NCBI GenBank assembly: GCA_028703035.1
Contig: JAQVNR010000038.1
Location: 1 to 13,976, forward strand
DNA from: Bacilli bacterium
GTDB taxonomy: Bacteria; Bacillota_I; Bacilli_A; RF39; UBA660
Direction of reading: 5' to 3'
DNA: 13,976 nt
The notes beneath the pieces were generated by a model, which saw only the letters and a list, made by a program, of their open reading frames with translations, made no database searches and was not told the origin of the DNA. Made by a program: the position numbers and the translations under genes. Positions 13,732-13,976 of this stretch are shown piece after piece; the first letter of the stretch is position 1; each line of letters opens with the position of its first letter.

Positions 13732-13752
13732 GTAATAAATCTTTTTTATTAC
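13732..13752. repeat. Small AT-rich inverted repeat
   Basis: GTAATAAA (13732-13739) and TTTATTAC (13745-13752) are exact inverted copies around TCTTT. Flanking AATTTGTAAT (13727-13736) is also nearly complementary to ATTACAAAATT (13797-13807), so a larger fold with the hairpin at 13804 is possible. Confidence 0.4.
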
Positions 13753-13803
13753 TTGATGTTTAATTTCAGTTAAATAGCTTTTTACGAAAATTCAAATTAC
13801 AAA

Positions 13804-13848
13804 ATTTCCATAAATAGTTATTCTTCACTAGTAACTATTCACGGAAAT
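13804..13848 (-). ncRNA. 17-bp hairpin, fully paired only as minus-strand RNA
   Basis: ATTTCCATAAATAGTTA (13804-13820) faces TAACTATTCACGGAAAT (13832-13848) around an 11-nt loop. Read as plus-strand RNA there are two A-C mismatches; as minus-strand RNA both become G-U pairs, giving 17 continuous pairs. This suggests a minus-strand transcript upstream of the membrane gene promoter. After the stem the minus strand has only a weak T-run (TTTTGTAATTT), so a terminator role is doubtful. Confidence 0.5.
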
Positions 13849-13938
13849 ATGTTACAGTTTAGGTAATAAATAACAATATTTAGAATGTTTACAGTAAAGT
13901 TCAGGATAATTTCAAGACTACCCAAAGACTATTTTTGA

Positions 13939-13966
13939 AATAAAACCTCAATATGGAGGTTTTATT
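13939..13966 (+). promoter_or_regulatory. Perfect hairpin sequestering a ribosome binding site
   Basis: AATAAAACCTC (13939-13949) and GAGGTTTTATT (13956-13966) form a perfect 11-bp stem with loop AATATG. The right arm contains GAGG of the GGAGG ribosome binding site (13955-13959) and ends immediately before the ATG at 13967. If formed in the mRNA it would block initiation. The 13697-13938 stretch upstream has no gene I can support. Confidence 0.65.
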
Positions 13967-13976
13967 ATGGTTACAA
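13967..13976 (+). CDS. Start of a gene running off the right edge
   Basis: ATG followed by GTT ACA, seven bases after a near-perfect GGAGG (13955-13959). Only the first three codons (Met-Val-Thr) are inside the window, so nothing can be said about the product. Confidence 0.5.

Noticed and set aside
1..13976. CRISPR array or other regularly spaced repeats
   Set aside because: No repeated unit with regular spacers was seen; only short inverted and tandem repeats.

Overview
The window reads as chromosome of a very AT-rich (roughly 25-30% GC), Gram-positive-type bacterium of the Firmicutes/Bacilli lineage. The evidence is a set of recognisable genes: ffh, a cotD-like spore coat gene, rpoZ, polA, mutM (fpg) and ezrA. 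EzrA and CotD are typical of low-GC, endospore-forming Gram-positives. Tryptophan is encoded by TGG and TGA is used as a stop (mutM), so this is the standard bacterial code, not the Mycoplasma code. I cannot name a genus; an uncultured gut-type member of the Bacilli/Erysipelotrichia or RF39-like groups would fit.

Layout. 1-301: intergenic, with a possible leftward promoter at the left edge, a perfect 10-bp hairpin, and a good promoter for the first gene. 302-2581: a 759-residue protein with an atypical protein-kinase-like domain at its C-terminus and an unrecognised N-terminal two thirds. 2642-3949: ffh. 4070-4345: CotD-like spore coat protein, preceded by a sigma-K-like -10 and an inverted repeat. 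4431-4622: rpoZ from a TTG start, with a terminator across its stop codon. 4662-6041: a 459-residue protein of unknown function. 6118-9476: polA and mutM, overlapping by one base; this is the only clear operon. 9629-11350: ezrA.

11351-12500 is the accessory-looking part. A near-consensus promoter is followed by two hairpins with the same 8-nt loop, the second ending in a U-tract that touches the 5' end of tRNA-Arg(CCT). After the tRNA come about 190 bp of unusually GC-rich DNA without a convincing gene, then two adjacent broken genes. The reading frames of both can be restored by small indels and, in the second, one stop codon change.

12499-13632 (minus strand): a protein with about ten membrane segments and a sigma-region-4-like helix-turn-helix at its C-terminus, with a strong promoter. 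13697-13966: intergenic, with a 17-bp inverted repeat that pairs fully only as minus-strand RNA, and a perfect 11-bp hairpin that buries the ribosome binding site of a gene starting at the right edge.

The core genes cover housekeeping functions: protein targeting to the membrane (Ffh), transcription (omega), DNA replication and repair (Pol I, MutM) and cell division (EzrA). Most have their own promoter, and several are separated by terminators. Usual Bacilli partners are missing (ylxM and rpsP around ffh; gmk and coaBC around rpoZ), so the order is rearranged. The best candidates for something new are the double identical-loop hairpin leader in front of the tRNA, the membrane-anchored HTH protein, the kinase-like protein, and the two structured elements at the right end.
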